Counted from the stretch's first letter, positions 1 to 14,294 are shown. The stretch is 64,000 bases of DNA from Silene latifolia (GCF_048544455.1 NC_133532.1:20276948-20340947), one strand, 5' to 3'. Notes: generated by a model not told the origin, from the letters alone. Numbers and translations are program-made.

Positions 1-1004
1 AAAGTCAATTTTATATAACTTTTATAATATTTAATAATAAAATAATTATTAAAAAAACTTTATTTTAATAATTATATCAATATAATTATTGTATATGATG
101 AATATGACTAAAATAATAATTTTAAACATATTTTAATTTTTAAAAATATATTTTTTAAATTAAAAAAATCGTTTAAAAAAGGCGTTAAAAATTATTTCTT
201 GACCCGTATTCTGACCCTAACCCGACCCGTGACCCGTATGACCCGACCCATATCTGACCCGACCCGTATTTGACCCGACCCGTATTCTGACCCGACCCGT
301 ATGACCCGACCCGCCCGACCCGTTTGACAGGTCTAGACTCTCCCCCTTTCCTTATTTAGTAAAGTTTTATACTCATTTTAATCATCTTACCCCACAACAA
401 TACCCCACAATACTCATACTTTATCTTATTTTAATCACCTTACCTCACAACAATACTTATTTTAATCATCTTACCCCACAATAATATCTTCCCTCTCTCC
501 AATTACCTTACACCACCACAATACCTTATAATAAAATAATTCTCCCCTTAATTTGCGTGCCCTTTTAAAAGGAGAGAGTTAAAATGAATAGGAGGAAGTA
601 TATGGATATGTTGTACAATGTCACTGTATAAGAGGTTATAGAATCCTATCTGTGATTTTCAAGACTCAAGAACATAGTTAACCATCAAACCAATTAGAAC
701 TTTTTCTAAAAAAAACGTAACCCAAAAACTATTTGAACATAATTTGTACTTCATCTATTATATATTTAATAAATAGGAACATCGTTAAAAAAAAAACGGA
801 GGGAGTACTAATTAATGCCAAAACTTAGTAAAACATGCCTATGTTTTTTAACGATTAAACTTGTAACTTGTAAGCATTACTTTTATAATGCACCGAGTAT
901 TTGAATTTGGCTCGCAACACGACCCACCACATAAATTCGACCCGAACATTGATTTACATTTTGATCCAAATTTGGGCAATCAGAAAATCAGACACTCACG
1001 TTTC
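1..1004. other. AT-rich intergenic DNA with GACCC-rich repeat remnant
   Basis: No gene is visible. Positions about 200-335 are a run of GACCC/CCCGACCCGTAT units ending in TTTGACAGGTCTA, which resembles the terminus (TTGCCAGGTCTA) of the GGGTC-rich hAT-like family found at 42.5-46.2 kb, so this is probably the end of a diverged copy. Positions about 365-490 hold short direct repeats built around ATTTTAATCATCTTACCCCACAA. GGAGGGAGTA near 800 looks like a lone Stowaway MITE end without a partner. The last part (about 900-1004) is probably the original upstream DNA of the gene at 5922, displaced by the Copia insertion. Confidence 0.5.
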
Positions 1005-1231
1005 TATAGAAATGCAAGAACAGTAGCGTAAGTTGTAGTAATTGAATATAATTGAATGAATGAGACTTATACAACACCCTAATTTATACAATTCTAACTC
1101 CATATATTAGGGACAATTCCCTAATATATGCCATGCTTAACTCCACCATTTAAGGGAAAGCCATAAGACAATATCCTAAATATAAGGCACTAAATAACCA
1201 ATAGTAGTATAATATTGACTATATCTCATTA
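1005..1231 (-). repeat. 3' LTR of the Copia element
   Basis: This 227-bp copy matches 5637-5863 over its whole length as read. A polypurine tract lies immediately inside at about 1232-1241. The left flank is the target duplication GTTTC. Confidence 0.9.
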
Positions 1232-4200
1232 CTCCCCTTCAAGTTGGAGCATCCGGTGAACCAATGCCCAACTTGCTCAAGATATCGAATGTGTTTCCGG
1301 CTAAAGCCTTGGTAAATAGATCGATGATCTTTCTTTACTTCTTACAAAAAACGTTCTCACCGTGCCCTCCATTAGGTGATGTCGAATAAAATGGCACTCC
1401 ACTTCAATGTGTTTGGTTCGGTCGTGAGCAACCGGATTCTTAGCTATCCTTAGGGCCGCCTGGTTGTCGCATAACAGTGCCATAGGCTTGACGTGATCCA
1501 CCCCTAGTGATTGTAAGAAGGATTTCACCCATAACACTTCACTCGTCACAGCTCCTAATGCCCGATATTCCGCTTCCGCCGTTGATTTTGCAACTGTCGA
1601 TTGCTTCTTTGCTCTCCATGTAACTGGCGAATTTCCTAGGCATACATAATATCCAGAAATCGACTTCCCAGTGAGAGGACAATTTGCATAATCCGAATCC
1701 GAATAACCTCGCACCTGTAAGTCACAATTGCGATTAATAACGATCCCTTTGCCTGGTCCGCCTTTGATGTATCGAATCACTTTGTAAACTGCAGCCAAAT
1801 GTTCTTGTCTCGGGGCATGAACAAATTGTGATAATATATGAACAGCATAAACCAAGTCGGGCCTAGTAATTGTCAAATAAATTAACTTCCCAACCAATCT
1901 TCTATATTTCAAAGGATCATGTAAGAACTCCCCTTGAGCTAGAGCCAAATTGTGCTTCGGTTGTATGGGAGTGTCAATCGGTTTTGCACCTTCCAATCCC
2001 GCTTCTTTTATAATATCGAGTGCGTATTTCCGTTGACATAAAAACAGCCCCTTGGAACCTTCGGCTACTTCAATTCCTAAGAAGTATTTGAGTTTCCCAA
2101 GGTCCTTTATTCCAAAACTTCGGTCCAAAAAATTCTTGAGTCGAGTACAAGCCATAGTATTATTACTTACAATTATCATATCGTCTACATAAACCAATAT
2201 GCCAAGAAAAATTCCATCTTTGTTGTAAGTAAAAAGTGAATAATCGGCTAATGATTGCTGAAAACCGTACCTTGTCAATGATTTGGTCAATTTTTCGAAC
2301 CAATTCCGTGAAGCTTGTTTCAAGCCATACAAACTTTTCAGTAACTTGCAGACTTTGTTCGACCCATTGTTAGCAAATCCCGGCGGCATTCTCATGTAAA
2401 CTTCTTCATTTAAATCCCCATGGAGGAAAGCATTGTTTACATCCAATCGAGCAATATTCCAATTTTTTGCTACGCCACCGCAAGTAGACACCGTACACTT
2501 GCCATCTTTGCCACTGGTGCAAACGTCTCATGGTAGTCCACTCCTTCAATTTGAGTATATCCTTGAGCAACCAACCGTGCTTTGTAACGCTCAATGGTTC
2601 CGTCCGCATTGTGCTTAACTTTATAAACCCATCGACTTCCAATGGCTCGTTTTCCTTTCGGCAAATCAACAACACTCCATGTACCATTATTCTCAAGTGC
2701 TTTGTACTCTTTCAACATCGCTTCTCTCCATTCCTGTATACCAGCAGCTTCACTGTATTTCTGAGGTTCAATCACTGCATCTATTTTGCTCAAGAAACAT
2801 TTGTGATTTTTCGAAAAACAATTATAAGTAACATAATTACTCAAAGGATAACGAGTACCTCTTTGCTTGGATGGAGATTGAGTAGGGGTTCGAATTGAGG
2901 GGTCTATTACTCTCGTCGATTTGCACAAGTAGTCTTTCTTCCATGCGGGTTCGATTTTTTTTCGAGCTCCTCTTCCCATAGGGCACGAATTGTCCTCCTC
3001 ATTCACGCTGACACTGACATCTTCGCTGTCAGAATGCCTCTGTTCAGTCCGTGCTTCACTCTCATTTTCTTCAATTCGTCTGTCACTTGGTATTCTCGCC
3101 ATATCTGATTCATCTTCGTGTGCTAAGACTTTATCATGATCAATATAAACACCTGTATGTCTCTGTTTTTCGTGACAATTCGACTCACAATTTGTTTCAT
3201 CCTCTCGGATGTCACTAAATGGGAAAATATGCTCATAGAAAATAACATCTCTTGAGTCGAAAACGTCCCCTGTTTTGAGATCATATACTCTCCACCCCTT
3301 TTTGGTAGATGGATATCCGATAAAAATGCAACGTCGGCCTCGCTCTCCAAATTTATCTTTTGGTTTCTCCTTGTTGTGAACATAACACAAGCTACCAAAA
3401 ATTCTAATCGAATCGAGTATAGGTCGTTCTCCGTATAACAATTCATATGGGGTTTGACCATTTAAAACATGTGTGGGGGTTCGATTTATTAGAAACGCTG
3501 TAAGCACACACTCTCCCCGTAACTCGAAAGGCAAATTTCCTTGAAAACGTAGGGCCCTAGCCTTTTCTAAAATATGTCGATGTTTTCGCTCTACCCTACC
3601 ATTTTGTTGTGGGGTGTCGACGTTGCTAGTTTGAAAAAGTATCCCGTTTTCATGGTAATATTGTTTTAATGGCCCGGCCAGAAATTCCGATCCATTATCA
3701 CTTTGAACTATTTTCACTTGCCTTCCAAATTGGGTTTTTACCATGTTGCAAAAAGTAATAAGTAATTGTATAGCTTCACTTTTCTCACGCATAAGGTACA
3801 CCCAAACACCCCTGCTCTTGTCATCGACAATAGTAAGAAAAAATTGTGCTCCATTCAAACTTTTCACACTATATTTCCCCCAAATATCGCAATGTATAAG
3901 CCCAAACAAGGAGTCATTCCGTTTCTGATTCAATTTAAAAACCGACCGTGTTTGCTTAGCACGACAACACGAATCACAAATGTCTTTCGAACTCCAACAT
4001 AAATTTAAACCAATTAAATTAGAAAAGAGAGGTAAAATACTACTAGAGGGATGCCCAAGTCTTTTGTGCCAAAGCTTCGCATCGCCATTTTTTTCAACCC
4101 TTGCAACGGATTCCTTCCCTTGTTGCTTGAAGTAATAGACCCCGTCTTTATGCTCCCCCCGTCCAATCTTCATCCTCGTAGAGAGGTCCTGTATAACACA

Positions 4201-5636
4201 ATGATCGGAGTAAAAGGTTACTAAACAATTATTTTCGTGAATTAACTGTTGAACCGAAATTAAATCACATTGTAACGTGGGAACATAAAGTACGTCTTTC
4301 AACACAAAATTGGAACTTAATGTCACATTCCGTGTTCACAAGCGGTGATGTGAGATCCGTTTGGAAGACCTACTTTGTTGAGATATTTTTCTTTTCTATA
4401 TTCTCAAGTAAATCTCTCTTTCCGGTCATATGATGCGAACATCCTGTGTCAAGAAGCCAATTATCACAAGTGTTTTTTATGCCTTTATCATTATCGATTT
4501 TCATACCTTTCTCTTTTGAGTTAATTTCACCTTTATTGGCAATCATGGCTCGAAACTGTTTCAATTCTTCCGCTGTTAATCCGAGTCCCGTCGCATCGCC
4601 TTCACTCACACCAGCGGATTCGCACGTTCATGGTGACCTCTGCCTCCACGCCCGCGTCCTCGCGTCCACGGCCTCTTCCTCGGCCTCCATTCTCGGGCTT
4701 GTTCCAGCAATACTCCTCGGTGTGCCAAGGTTTCGACAAAAGGTGCGGTAAAAATATCCTTGTCATCTTTCTTTTCTCCTTTGTTTTTACCCCTTGGCGC
4801 ACCATCCGAAACCCGTCCGCCATGGCACTCGTTGCCTCAATGGCTTCTTCCTTCTCTTTAGTAGCAGCCTTGTGGCTTTCTTCTCGGAGAACGAGTGAAT
4901 AGGCTCTAGTCAAGGACGTTATCTCATCCTCCATTAACAGATTAGAACGAATATGCCCGTAAAGGCTATTGTCAAGTCCCATGAGAAATTGATGAACTTT
5001 TTCATCCTCTCGTTCTTTGAGGATCGATTCCGCCGCTCCACAGGTACATTGATGTACCTTGCTATAATTGGCTAACTCATCCCAAATTGTCTTCATCTTG
5101 GTATAATAATCAATGACGGATTGGCCTTTCCTTTGCTTGCAGTCGGCCAACTCCGTTTTTAATTGGTGAACTCGTGGAGAATTGCCAGTGGAATAGCTAT
5201 CCTGCAACTCCTTCCAGATTTCTACCACAGTTCCCGAAAAATTGATACTCGCATGAAGAGTTTCTTCAATCGAACATCGTATCCATGATTTCAACATGGC
5301 ATTGCACTGTCGCCATGCCACGGCTTCGAGTGTTTCGTCTTGATTTTTGGACAGAACCGGTTTCTTTACGTGGCCCTCGACGAAAGACAATTTGTTCTTA
5401 GCATCGAGAGCAGTTTTGACCGCATCAGCCCAAAGTTCATAATTCTTTCCATTAAATTTGCTTGAAACTAATGAGAGATTTGTGCTCTCACTAGGATGTA
5501 GATACAGAGGTGAGCATGATGAAATTTGCTCTTGTTTTGATCCCTCTGGTTTTGTCATGATGAGAAAAAAAAATGAGATTTTTTTGTTTTTTTTTTTTTT
5601 TTTGGAAAAATTAATTTGCAACCTGCTCTGGTGCCA

Positions 5637-5863
5637 TATAGAAATGCAAGAACAGTAGCGTAAGTTGTAGTAATTGAATATAATTGAATGAATGAGACTT
5701 ATACAACACCCTAATTTATACAATTCTAACTCCATATATTAGGGACAATTCCCTAATATATGCCATGCTTAACTCCACCATTTAAGGGAAAGCCATAAGA
5801 CAATATCCTAAATATAAGGCACTAAATAACCAATAGTAGTATAATATTGACTATATCTCATTA
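5637..5863 (-). repeat. 5' LTR of the Copia element, beside a host start codon
   Basis: This is the second 227-bp copy, with the primer-binding site immediately inside. On the minus strand it is the promoter-bearing LTR and faces away from the host gene that starts at 5922. Target duplication GTTTC follows at 5864-5868. Confidence 0.9.
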
Positions 5864-5921
5864 GTTTCCAGCACTTGAAGCACCAAATGATCCAAAATTG
5901 TGCTCATTAAAACCTGAATCC

Positions 5922-8772
5922 ATGGCGACTCCATCATCATCATCATCATCATCAACAGCCGCAGATCAACCAACTACAACTCCATTACCACCACCTTCAT
6001 TTCTCGATCAATGGAGGGAACGAATCTTCTACCCTACTCTTCTAGGAGGTTATTTCATAAACCCTAATTTCCCAATTTCACTCGTTTTATTCTTGATATT
6101 ATTGAATTCTTTACACAGCTGATTATTGAAATTGTTGATGAATTCTCAGGAATTGTTGGTGGAGCAATTGGCGCAATGTCAAAGCATCGCAAAGTTCATG
6201 GCGTCGCGAATATGTCAGCTACTTATGCTACTAATTTCGCCATTGTTTCTGGGGTTTACTGTGGTAATTTTATGCTTCCTTTTCATCTTTGATCTATTTA
6301 TCGATTTTACTGTGTTATTAATGTGTGAAGTGGCGTAACAAGGATTTGAACTTAGGGGCGGAAATTCTAGTTATCAAACTAGTAATGCTATAGACTGAAT
6401 ATAGAGGCGTAATAAAGATTTGACTTGGCAGCGCGTAATTTCAGGGGCGGACTAGTATTTCAATTCAGTGAAATAGAAAACTATATCAAAATTTTTGATG
6501 GCAAATATCGAAATTGTCATTGGCAGGGGCCTAGAAGGAGACCTCCCTTGCTAGGTGCTAGCCCCTTGCTGCGTCAATTAGGGCAAAATAAGTTCTATTG
6601 GGCTTCCATTATTAAAATCATACTACCCTAATTTCGCCATGGAGGCGTTCACTTCAGCAGCGGCAGCTTCATCCTTGTTCCCTCAAGCAAGGTAGCTTTC
6701 ATAGACTGTTTGCTGGAGTACTTTACGAATAAAAGAATTTTACTTAAAGAAAGTTTTTCTTGAATGTATTCAACTATATTCCAGAGAAGTGTAATCTCGT
6801 GGGTCTATTGAAATGGAAAATGGATTAGAGTTAGGAGAGTTTAATACGCTACTGATGTTAAGATTGGAGGATTATGGGCATGTGTTCTAGCAGTTATTCT
6901 GGTGGAAATAGCTTATGGAGTCCAATGGAATTAGGTTGGCCTGTGATGGAGGATTGCAGACTGCAGATGTAGAGTCGCTGACGGTGATAAGTGATGTTTT
7001 ATTGATCTGTAGGGAGCAGTGTGATAAGATGCGAATGTGGAATTAGTCAATTAGTTTTTAGAGAAGCATCTTGACAACTTTGGAAAATGACGGACTGTTC
7101 CTGGGCTATTTCTCATTGAACGGAGGTTTATGCAAAATTCAGGAATCAGCTTCCATCGGTGCAATGATCAATGCATAATCTATCGTTTATGATTTATGAT
7201 TTTAATCTAACTATCAAATAAGAAAATCACTTACACGTGCACTTGAACTTGCACCCGGTCCTTTGTCCCTTATTATTAGTACTTTTAGGCATAGTCCATC
7301 AATGCTCCATGTTCTTAAGTAAATCTCTTTAAGACTTACTGCCTTACTGGTTCATGTACTGTGATCATTCTTAGCTACTCACTATGTGTTTCTATATTCT
7401 GTAAGAAAGCTAATGAGTTTTGTAAGATGCTGCTTAAACTGAATGTGGTGTGTAATTTTCTTCCTGCCTTGTAGGAGCACGTGAATTTGTAAGAGTAACT
7501 CGGAAATCTGAACATGGCGATCTTATCAACTCTGCTCTTGGAGGGTTTTGTAGTGGTGCTGTTCTTGGCCGCCTTCAAGGTCAGTACTTTGGTTTAAATT
7601 AGATCGAGTGAACACGGGATGACATGATTAGAATGATGTTTCATATTTGATTATGTTGTGTCATAAATGGTCACTTGGTCAGAACTCAAAAGTACCACGT
7701 AAAATAACTCTTAACACAAATGTTCGAAATCTGTTTAAATTGTATGGTGTCAGGATGTTATCTTACCCACAATCAGGCGTCGTTTGGCCGAGTCGTCATA
7801 GGAATGGGAAAGGGAATGAAACTTTCTCATTCGCTTACATGATGTTTGTTGACTCCCTTTTTCTATGCTAGCATTACACCTTATTCTCTTGAATTGATTC
7901 CCAAAACACCGGCGATAGGGTGTGTTCTGGGGTGGCTGGTGGTGATGGTTGGTAGACTTTCTTATTCCTTTTGAAGTTCAATTCAAACACTGTAGGATCG
8001 TTTGGTTCGTAAGAGGAACTGCAATTCCTAGGAAGTAGTAATTCACATGAATTGGTAGAAAGTCGTTTGGTTGGAATGCAGGAAGTGAATTCCACAATAA
8101 CTCCCACTTACCTAGGGGGACTAGGTAAGCAACTTCCTCCATAATGGAGGAATTGGAGTTCTTATGGAAGTCTAATTCATGGGATTTGGGCAAACAAACA
8201 ACTCATTAATTTTACAAATCCCATGAATTACAAATTACAATGCAAACGACTCCTGGGGAATTATGGGTTTCTTTGTCCTTTCCCTTTGTATTCCTTTCTT
8301 GATTCATTTCCTTACCCTTGTGTGAACCAAATGCCCCGTCAAACACTTTTGCAATTTGGGGTAGGACTGATAGCCATGTTTGATAGACAGTATGCTTGTC
8401 CGATACACTGATTTTATTCACTATTTGCTTGGGGGTTGAACGAATTTGGTGACCCACCTCTAACCAATTTCTCGGTCTTTAGCATTATGTGCCTAATTGG
8501 CTATATTTTTACTTTTGTTAATAGGTGGTCAGCATGGGGCAGTACGCTACTCTATCGTATTTGCTGTCGTGGGAACCGGAGTTGATTATGCTACCCTTAA
8601 ATTACAGCCTCTTGCAAAGAGCTACTATGATTCACTTTTTGCCAGCGACTTGAAATTACCTGAGTGGTCTCCCATCCAGATACTTGACGAGGAAGCACTT
8701 GCTGCCAAACGAGCTCGTGAGGAACAACTACGTGCACAAAGAGCCATAACGATTAGCAACAAAGAATCTTGA
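5922..8772 (+). CDS. Tim17/Tim22/Tim23-superfamily membrane protein (4 exons, 197 aa)
   Basis: Coding exons are 5922-6048, 6150-6263, 7475-7579 and 8525-8772. All introns are GT..AG, and all three junctions fall after the first base of a Gly codon, so the joined frame stays open. The start is the first ATG after the Copia insertion. Residues 1-25 are a Ser/Thr/Pro-rich tail encoded partly by a TCA repeat. From about 26, FLDQWRERIFYPTLLGG leads into a Gly-rich membrane region with GGAIGAMSKHRKVHG, NFAIVSGVYCGAREFVR, NSALGGFCSGAVLGRLQGG and FAVVGTGVDYATL. That pattern of small-residue helices with a central G-x-R-E/D motif is typical of the Tim17/22/23/OEP16 superfamily of organelle membrane translocators and related proteins. 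The C-terminus is charged (DEEALAAKRAREEQLRAQR). Which subfamily it belongs to, and whether mitochondrion or plastid, cannot be decided here. Intron 2 and intron 3 carry repeat insertions. Confidence 0.85.
7776..8338. mobile_element. PIF/Harbinger (Tourist-like) MITE with nested relative, in intron 3
   Basis: The left end GGCGTCGTTTGG and right end CCAAATGCCCCG form imperfect terminal inverted repeats, flanked by TCA at 7773-7775 and 8339-8341, which fits the 3-bp duplication of PIF/Harbinger elements. Inside, about 7994-8254, lies a second pair of similar ends (GGATCGTTTGG and its partner GCAAACGACTCC), apparently a related MITE nested in the first. No transposase is encoded. It lies wholly in the third intron of the Tim17-like gene. 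Confidence 0.6.
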
Positions 8773-10079
8773 TTTCAATTTCTTCTCTTACTCATACTCA
8801 AGTCCAAATTGTCCTGACACACACAGAAGTAGGAAAGCTCCACAGTTCAGATTGGCCAGTTTTGAAGTTCCTAGCCTTTGTGTTAGGTATAGCCGCAGGG
8901 CGGTGGTATGCCTCTTGTGTTTGCTCAAGTCCTGACTTATTATTACGTGGCTTCTCGTTGATAAACGGGTGGTTTTGACTTGACTTTTTGAGAATAGTTC
9001 CACCAAGTGTATGAAGCTTTAATCAATAATCCGTTTTGAGGATTCGAGATCTCTTTTTTGTTACTTTTGAATGATGACTTATATTTACACAAATTCTTAA
9101 ACGAGACCGTCTTACATATGAGTGTATGACCGTCTTACTTAGCTTTGTTATGAGAGTGCTTTGTCCACTAATTTATTTTGAGTGACGACATATTTTATAT
9201 TAATAATTATTAAGTTTTGGCAAGGATGCAGGTGTAGACAATGCTCGGTGAAGTCTTGAGAGTTGAGACTCTTCCTGAGCCAAGTTGAACAAATCTCAAG
9301 TGATGCTAGTTCAAGTGAGGCAATGTACCTGTATGCTCGGTTTGAAACACTCATAAAAAAAATATGAAACAATCATCTCCTTCCTTCACTAAAACCCACA
9401 GCCGCATAGGCACCACGAAACTCAATCCTGGTTATGCAATCATCGGCGACCCCTGTAACATTGTTGCTGGTTTGGAGCTTGGGAGGGGGATGGAGTTGGG
9501 TGGTTGTCAAAGGGGCGGAGGGGAGGCACCAGAGGTGTCGCCAAGTGATGGTGGTTATGGTAGCATTGGTGATGGGGGTAATGGATGGTAGCTTGTGAGT
9601 GCTGGTTGGTTTGGTAGGGTTGTAAAGAATGAGATACTTGAAGGGGTCATGACTTTTGAGTCTTGAGTATAGAGGATTAGGAAGAGTATTGACTATTGAG
9701 GGCTTTTACGGAATTCATGGAATAATTAGGGGGTAAATTTTAATCGGGTGATAATTACTAGGGAAGTTAATTACTTGGGTAATGCGTTCCTTGATGATAG
9801 GTTTGACATATAAGAGTAATGATTACGGAGCACAAGGTATGAGGAGACCTACAGTTGCATCCACAACTCAAGCCCAAACGACATTCGTGTGGGGAGGCGT
9901 GTTAGAGTATAAAACCGATCTTAAAACTCCAACCATCACTTTAAACTTTTGGTTAAAATGGTTTCTTAACATTAAATTTTGAGCTTGTTAGTGCACACCA
10001 ATACACCACCGGTAGCGATTAAAAAAAAAAATTTTAGGAACAAAGCCGCCCTCTATTTAGAAAAATAAAGGGGAGAGAC
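8773..10079. other. Spacer between the Tim17-like gene and RPB10
   Basis: The first about 250 bases are probably the 3' UTR of the upstream gene, with AATCAATAAT near 9020 as a possible poly(A) signal. A 75-codon open frame from the ATG at 9364 has no recognisable feature. At about 9890-9985, GTGGGGAGGCG followed by TGTTAGAGTATAAAACCGATC looks like the polypurine tract and LTR start of a truncated Copia fossil; its partner is not visible. Nothing else is recognised. Confidence 0.4.
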
Positions 10080-10087
10080 TATAAAAG
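10080..10087 (+). promoter_or_regulatory. TATA box of RPB10
   Basis: TATAAAAG lies 81 bases before the RPB10 start codon, so transcription would begin around 10110-10115 and leave a leader of about 55 bases. A telo-box (AAACCCTAA, about 10236-10244) follows in the first intron; such motifs are common at the 5' ends of plant housekeeping and translation-related genes. Confidence 0.65.
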
Positions 10088-10167
10088 CAGTGGTCTATAA
10101 GAAACTAGTCCTTAACCAGCCGAGCCGTATTTAGGAAGAGCTGCGAGTGAGAAAAAGAAGAGGAAAG

Positions 10168-12447
<2,280 letters not shown>

Positions 12448-12852
12448 TAGAAGAATGGTCACGTCCAATGCCAAAATTCAAGTCTCTTAGCTCAAGTAGG
12501 ATTTCTTAGTGTTTTCCTTAAAAAAAAAACACTGGGGAGATGTAAAACGCTTTGTGAATGTAGTGTGCTATTATGCTGGACTATTATCAGTCTTAATTTT
12601 ATGTTTAGAGCTATTCATGGCGTGTTCATGTCCTTGCGACTTGCCGACTTGCATCCCTCATTTCTCTGTGAGCAGGGTCGAATTGTCTTTTGTTGGTCTG
12701 ACCTGTGACTTCTATGCTATTGAGTATTGAGCAAGAAATGTTAGTTTCATTGTTGAAGAGGTTACATGCCTACAGTGGCTGGTTCATGAGTAAAGTCCAA
12801 GTGAAGGGTTAATAATTGTAAGTTGTGTACTTGTAGATTACCTCGTTGAGGT

Positions 12853-12988
12853 TAGGGGTGTTAACGAGCCGAGCCCGAGCTTGGCCTTGCTCGGCTTGTG
12901 CTCAAGAATCAAAACTCGAGCTGGAGCCGAGCTTTGACCGAGCCGGGCTTGAGTTGCTCGCGAGTTGTCTCGTCTCATTAAAACCCTT
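12853..12988. mobile_element. Small hAT MITE with exact 8-bp target duplication
   Basis: The left end TAGGGGTGTTAA and right end TTAAAACCCTTA are inverted repeats. GTTGAGGT flanks the element exactly at 12845-12852 and 12989-12996, the 8-bp duplication expected for hAT transposons. The 136-bp interior is rich in GAGCC/CTCGGCT units. It has no coding capacity. It lies about 430 bp after the RPB10 stop codon. Confidence 0.85.
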
Positions 12989-13394
12989 AGTTGAGGTTAT
13001 ACGATCTTGAATACTTGCCTGGTATGGAGTAAACGCTGAATTCCCCACTTTTTGTGGAGGATTAGATCCAACAGCTGGGGATTTGTGACTGACAAATACA
13101 CAAAAGAATTCTTCAAGTACTACAATATTGCCAGGGAGTTTACAGTCTGTCCCTGTCGATAGCTTGGCATCGACTGGGAGAATCTATTCTGGTTTATTGA
13201 TACACCATCGATAGATTCATAGCCCCTGCTAACCATAGCGAGGTATTTGAATTAAGGCTCACCTTTGGCCCTGTCTTGTTCTAGACCCTGAATAAAAAGT
13301 TGAGTTATTAATAAGCTTGTCCAAATGGATACTACTTTGTTAGTTTGTTGTTCCAATCATTTGTTTACCTTTTAGTTGCTCTTATCCTTACAGG

Positions 13395-13432
<38 letters not shown>
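13395..13432. repeat. Poly(A) tract, 38 bases
   Basis: An uninterrupted run of 38 A. No retroposon body or target duplication is evident around it, so it is recorded only as a homopolymer. Confidence 0.9.
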
Positions 13433-13433
<1 letters not shown>

Positions 13434-13531
13434 AAATAATTGAGACTGGTGAAGTATTAGTTAAGAGATGAAGACACATACTAAGATTATCATGGTAGAA
13501 AAAAAAATGCAAAACTAATATTGGTCGTGCT

Positions 13532-13979
13532 TAGGGGTGATAAGTTGAAAACGAGCCAAGCACAAGCCAAGCTTGGCAAAAGCCAGGCTTGTGCTCATGA
13601 AGCTAAACTCGAGATCAAGTTGATCTTGAGCTCACCCGAGCTTTAAATCTGAACTCGTTATCAAGCTCTCGAGCTTAAACACGAGCTCGACAGTTCGATA
13701 ATTGAATTTTCATCTTTTTTCTTTCGATATTTCCCTATAACCGGATTCAAAGTTTACATATACTCTATAAAAAATATTGGCAAATCAATGAAAACATTTG
13801 ATATGGTGATATAAAAATAAATTCATGATAAAATATTTTAAAGAATAAGAGTAATATATTATCTAATCACACGAGCTCAGCTTGGCTTGTTAAGTTCTCG
13901 AGTCGAGGCCAAACTAGAGCCGAGTTTTGACCGAACCGAGCTCGAACTGTGTTAAATCATGTAACGTGCCGCACCCCAA
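13532..13979. mobile_element. hAT-like GAGCC-rich repeat, probably a degraded relative
   Basis: The left end TAGGGGTGATAAG matches the hAT MITE at 12853, and CACCCCAA at the right is a plausible partner. The body is rich in CGAGC/AAGCC units like that element. No matching 8-bp flanks are found, so the right boundary is approximate and the copy is probably old. Confidence 0.45.
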
Positions 13980-14261
13980 TGGAGGAGAAAGAGTCCGCTT
14001 CATAAGGTCAAGGAGGTTCCACTCTAAAACCAATTAGCAATAGAGTAAGTAGCGCCTTGCCTTATAAAGTGGTAACTCATCCCCTCTTTTATTAATGTGG
14101 GACACTCATATATGATAATATATGGGTAATTTTCTTCACAAACTGCTAGCGAGTAGCAAACCGTGTCGTCTCATAATCACCATGTGCTAATAGTAAACAA
14201 TACTCTGGACAAGGTTATAACCTAAACAAAACCCGACTCGGCCAATCTAGTTGTCTTAGCC

Positions 14262-14264
<3 letters not shown>

Positions 14265-14292
<28 letters not shown>
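14265..14292. repeat. Poly(A) tract, 28 bases
   Basis: A run of 28 A flanked by similar words (ACCCGACTCGG before, ACCGACTTGG after). It may be slippage within a local duplication; no retroposon body is recognised. Confidence 0.85.

Positions 14293-14294
<2 letters not shown>

Larger units (their letters stand above)
1005..5863 (-). mobile_element. Copia LTR retrotransposon with non-canonical TA..TA LTRs, near-complete but broken
   Basis: The element lies on the minus strand. Its two 227-bp LTRs (1005-1231, 5637-5863) read as identical, so the insertion is young. Target duplications GTTTC flank it at 1000-1004 and 5864-5868. Just inside the right-hand LTR is a primer-binding site like the initiator Met tRNA end (TGGCACCAGAGCAGG on the minus strand). 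Just inside the left-hand LTR is a polypurine tract (GAAGGGGAG). These place the LTR ends at TA...TA rather than TG...CA. Parts in element order are gag (about 5.55-4.6 kb), zinc-knuckle/protease region (about 4.6-4.3 kb), integrase with HKRLGHP and WVYL..K motifs (about 4.2-3.2 kb), then reverse transcriptase with YVDDM and RNase H (about 2.7-1.3 kb). The coding region is spread over several frames, about three breaks. A short-LTR Copia clade such as Ale is likely but not established. Confidence 0.9.

Noticed and set aside
9364-9591. 75-codon frame between the Tim17-like gene and RPB10
   Set aside because: It has an ATG but no recognisable motif, and it lies in a repeat-bearing spacer.
13395-14292. 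Poly(A) tracts as tails of processed pseudogenes or SINEs
   Set aside because: No retroposed body or target duplication was found next to either tract.
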